Shown here in pieces: positions 40,253-40,528 of a stretch of DNA of 40,528 nt (position 1 is its first letter; each line of letters opens with the position of its first letter). Position numbers and translations under genes: made by a program. The notes below the pieces were generated by a model. It saw only the letters and a program-made list of their open reading frames with translations, was not told where the DNA came from and ran no database searches. The stretch spans positions 1 through 40,528 of the forward strand of contig NZ_JADQDO010000016.1 in assembly GCF_015694465.1 (NCBI RefSeq), written 5' to 3'. Source of the stretch: Microvirga alba (GTDB lineage Bacteria > Pseudomonadota > Alphaproteobacteria > Rhizobiales > Beijerinckiaceae).

Positions 40253-40329
40253 TGGCGACCCCGCCAGGAATCGAACCTGGAACCCCCAGCTTAGAAGGCT
40301 GGTGCTCTATCCGGTTGAGCTACGGGGCC
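40253..40329 (-). tRNA. phage-borne complete tRNA-Arg(UCU)
   Basis: A full 77-nt cloverleaf with encoded CCA: acceptor GGCCCCG/CGGGGTC, D stem GCTC/GAGC, anticodon stem CCAGC/GCTGG with loop CTTCTAA (anticodon TCT), T stem CCAGG/CCTGG with loop TTCGATT. Acceptor strands match the interrupted host tRNA, but the anticodon stem, variable loop and T arm differ. It therefore is a separate gene, not a copied fragment. It can replace the host tRNA destroyed by integration. Confidence 0.97.
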
Positions 40330-40335
40330 GGAAAT

Positions 40336-40366
40336 TATCACCGGTGAAGGCCGGTGATATTTTTTT
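40336..40366 (+). terminator. intrinsic terminator for the late operon
   Basis: TATCACCGG, loop TGAAGG and CCGGTGATA form a perfect 9-bp stem, followed by seven T. It ends rightward transcription before attR. On the minus strand no T run follows, so leftward transcription into the tRNA would pass. Confidence 0.88.
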
Positions 40367-40370
40367 CTAA

Positions 40371-40390
40371 GTGCACCCGATAGTGCACCC
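40371..40390 (+). repeat. paired GTGCACCC repeats near attR, likely integrase arm sites
   Basis: GTGCACCC at 40371-40378 and 40383-40390, both followed by GAT, with the same 12-base period as the pair at 207-226. They lie 61 bases from the attR core. Confidence 0.6.
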
Positions 40391-40451
40391 GATTCATTTT
40401 CAACCTGTCATTAAAGCCTTGAAATCATTCACTTTTTTCGGGCGTGTCCAG

Positions 40452-40465
40452 CTGCTTAGAAGGCA
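40452..40465. repeat. attR core
   Basis: CTGCTTAGAAGGCA, identical to 64-77. On the minus strand it follows the 5' part of the split tRNA. The phage sequence beyond it (AGCAGCTGGACACG on the minus strand) does not rebuild a T arm. Confidence 0.92.
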
Positions 40466-40494
40466 GTTGCTCTATCCAGCTGAGCTACGGGGCC
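40452..40494 (-). tRNA. host tRNA-Arg(UCU), 5' part, separated by the prophage
   Basis: Minus strand GGCCCCG TA GCTC AGCTGGATA GAGC A ACTGC leads into the anticodon loop at the core. The 3' part is at 30-77. The host promoter would lie right of 40494, partly outside the window. Bases 40495-40528 are host DNA with no visible gene. Confidence 0.93.
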
Positions 40495-40528
40495 GTCGGT
40501 CTAGGCCCGGGGAGTTAGTGGGTCCAGG

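Larger units (their letters stand above)
64..40465. mobile_element. complete prophage, chimeric lambda-head / P2-tail myovirus
   Basis: The element is bounded by 14-base direct repeats (64-77 and 40452-40465) lying in the two parts of a host tRNA-Arg gene. It holds every module expected of an intact temperate phage: integrase, recombination, replication, lysis, packaging, head, fibres, contractile tail and baseplate. I see no stop-codon damage or frameshift in an essential gene. The only frame break is the expected programmed one in the tail chaperone. The head genes resemble lambda/HK97 families and the tail genes follow P2 order. I recognise no classical CI-type repressor and no ogr gene. 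Confidence 0.96.

Noticed and set aside
40253..40329. Phage tRNA as a simple duplicate of the host gene made by integration
   Set aside because: The anticodon stem, variable loop and T arm differ from the interrupted gene, so it is an independent tRNA-Arg.

Overview
The window holds one complete integrated temperate phage of about 40.4 kb, with a few dozen bases of host DNA on each side. The ends are fixed by a split host tRNA-Arg(UCU) gene. Bases 30-77 carry its 3' part and bases 40452-40494 its 5' part, and both share the 14-base core CTGCTTAGAAGGCA. Joining them at the core gives a 77-nt tRNA with paired acceptor, D, anticodon and T stems, so the prophage spans 64/77 to 40452/40465. The host is probably a high-GC gamma- or betaproteobacterium. 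The GC level, the CTG and GAA codon preference, the phage gene families and the CCA-encoding tRNAs fit this, but the flanks are too short to name a genus.

Layout, left to right. Integrase next to attL (265-1509). A leftward recombination and regulation operon (5092 to 1543): RecE-like exonuclease, Sak4-like ATPase, small HTH protein, dATP/dGTP pyrophosphohydrolase-like protein, TraR/DksA-like zinc finger, SSB and a small conserved protein. Rightward early genes (5355-10306): SF2 helicase, small unknowns, dCMP deaminase, winged-helix protein, VRR-NUC nuclease, dUTPase and GNAT acetyltransferase. A second early unit (10388-14276): small HTH protein, membrane protein, primase/VapE helicase and a PAPS-reductase-like protein. 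A 328-base gap (14277-14604) full of GGTG(C/T/A)ACC palindromes and a purine-rich tract could be an origin or operator region. A Mor-like activator (14605) leads into the late genes.

Late genes. Lysis (holin-like, GH24 endolysin, overlapping Rz/Rz1 spanins), then a lambda-like packaging and head set (TerS, metallophosphoesterase, TerL, gpW-like, portal). A receptor-binding fibre module sits unusually inside the head region. A protease-capsid fusion and connectors follow, then a P2-like contractile tail in near-canonical order (V, W, J, I, fibre, fibre chaperone, FI, FII, E/E', T, U, X, D). This is a chimeric myovirus with a lambda/HK97-type head and a P2-type tail. A complete tRNA-Arg(UCU) gene follows, close to attR.

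The most unusual signal is an 18-base element, GAAAAnCCACAAGAGGAA (allowing one A-to-G change), with a 12-base core identical in all six copies. All copies are on the + strand and all lie at starts of late-gene modules: lysis, head connectors/portal, Dps-like/protease, capsid, baseplate and sheath. One copy follows an intrinsic terminator directly. Two are followed by hairpins of unrelated sequence that end exactly on the next gene's start codon. A third hairpin lies just before the holin-like gene. This looks like an undescribed late-gene control or module-boundary element, possibly served by the Mor-like protein. The other main observation is that integration destroys a tRNA-Arg gene while the phage carries a full replacement placed where the orphaned host tRNA promoter could drive it.
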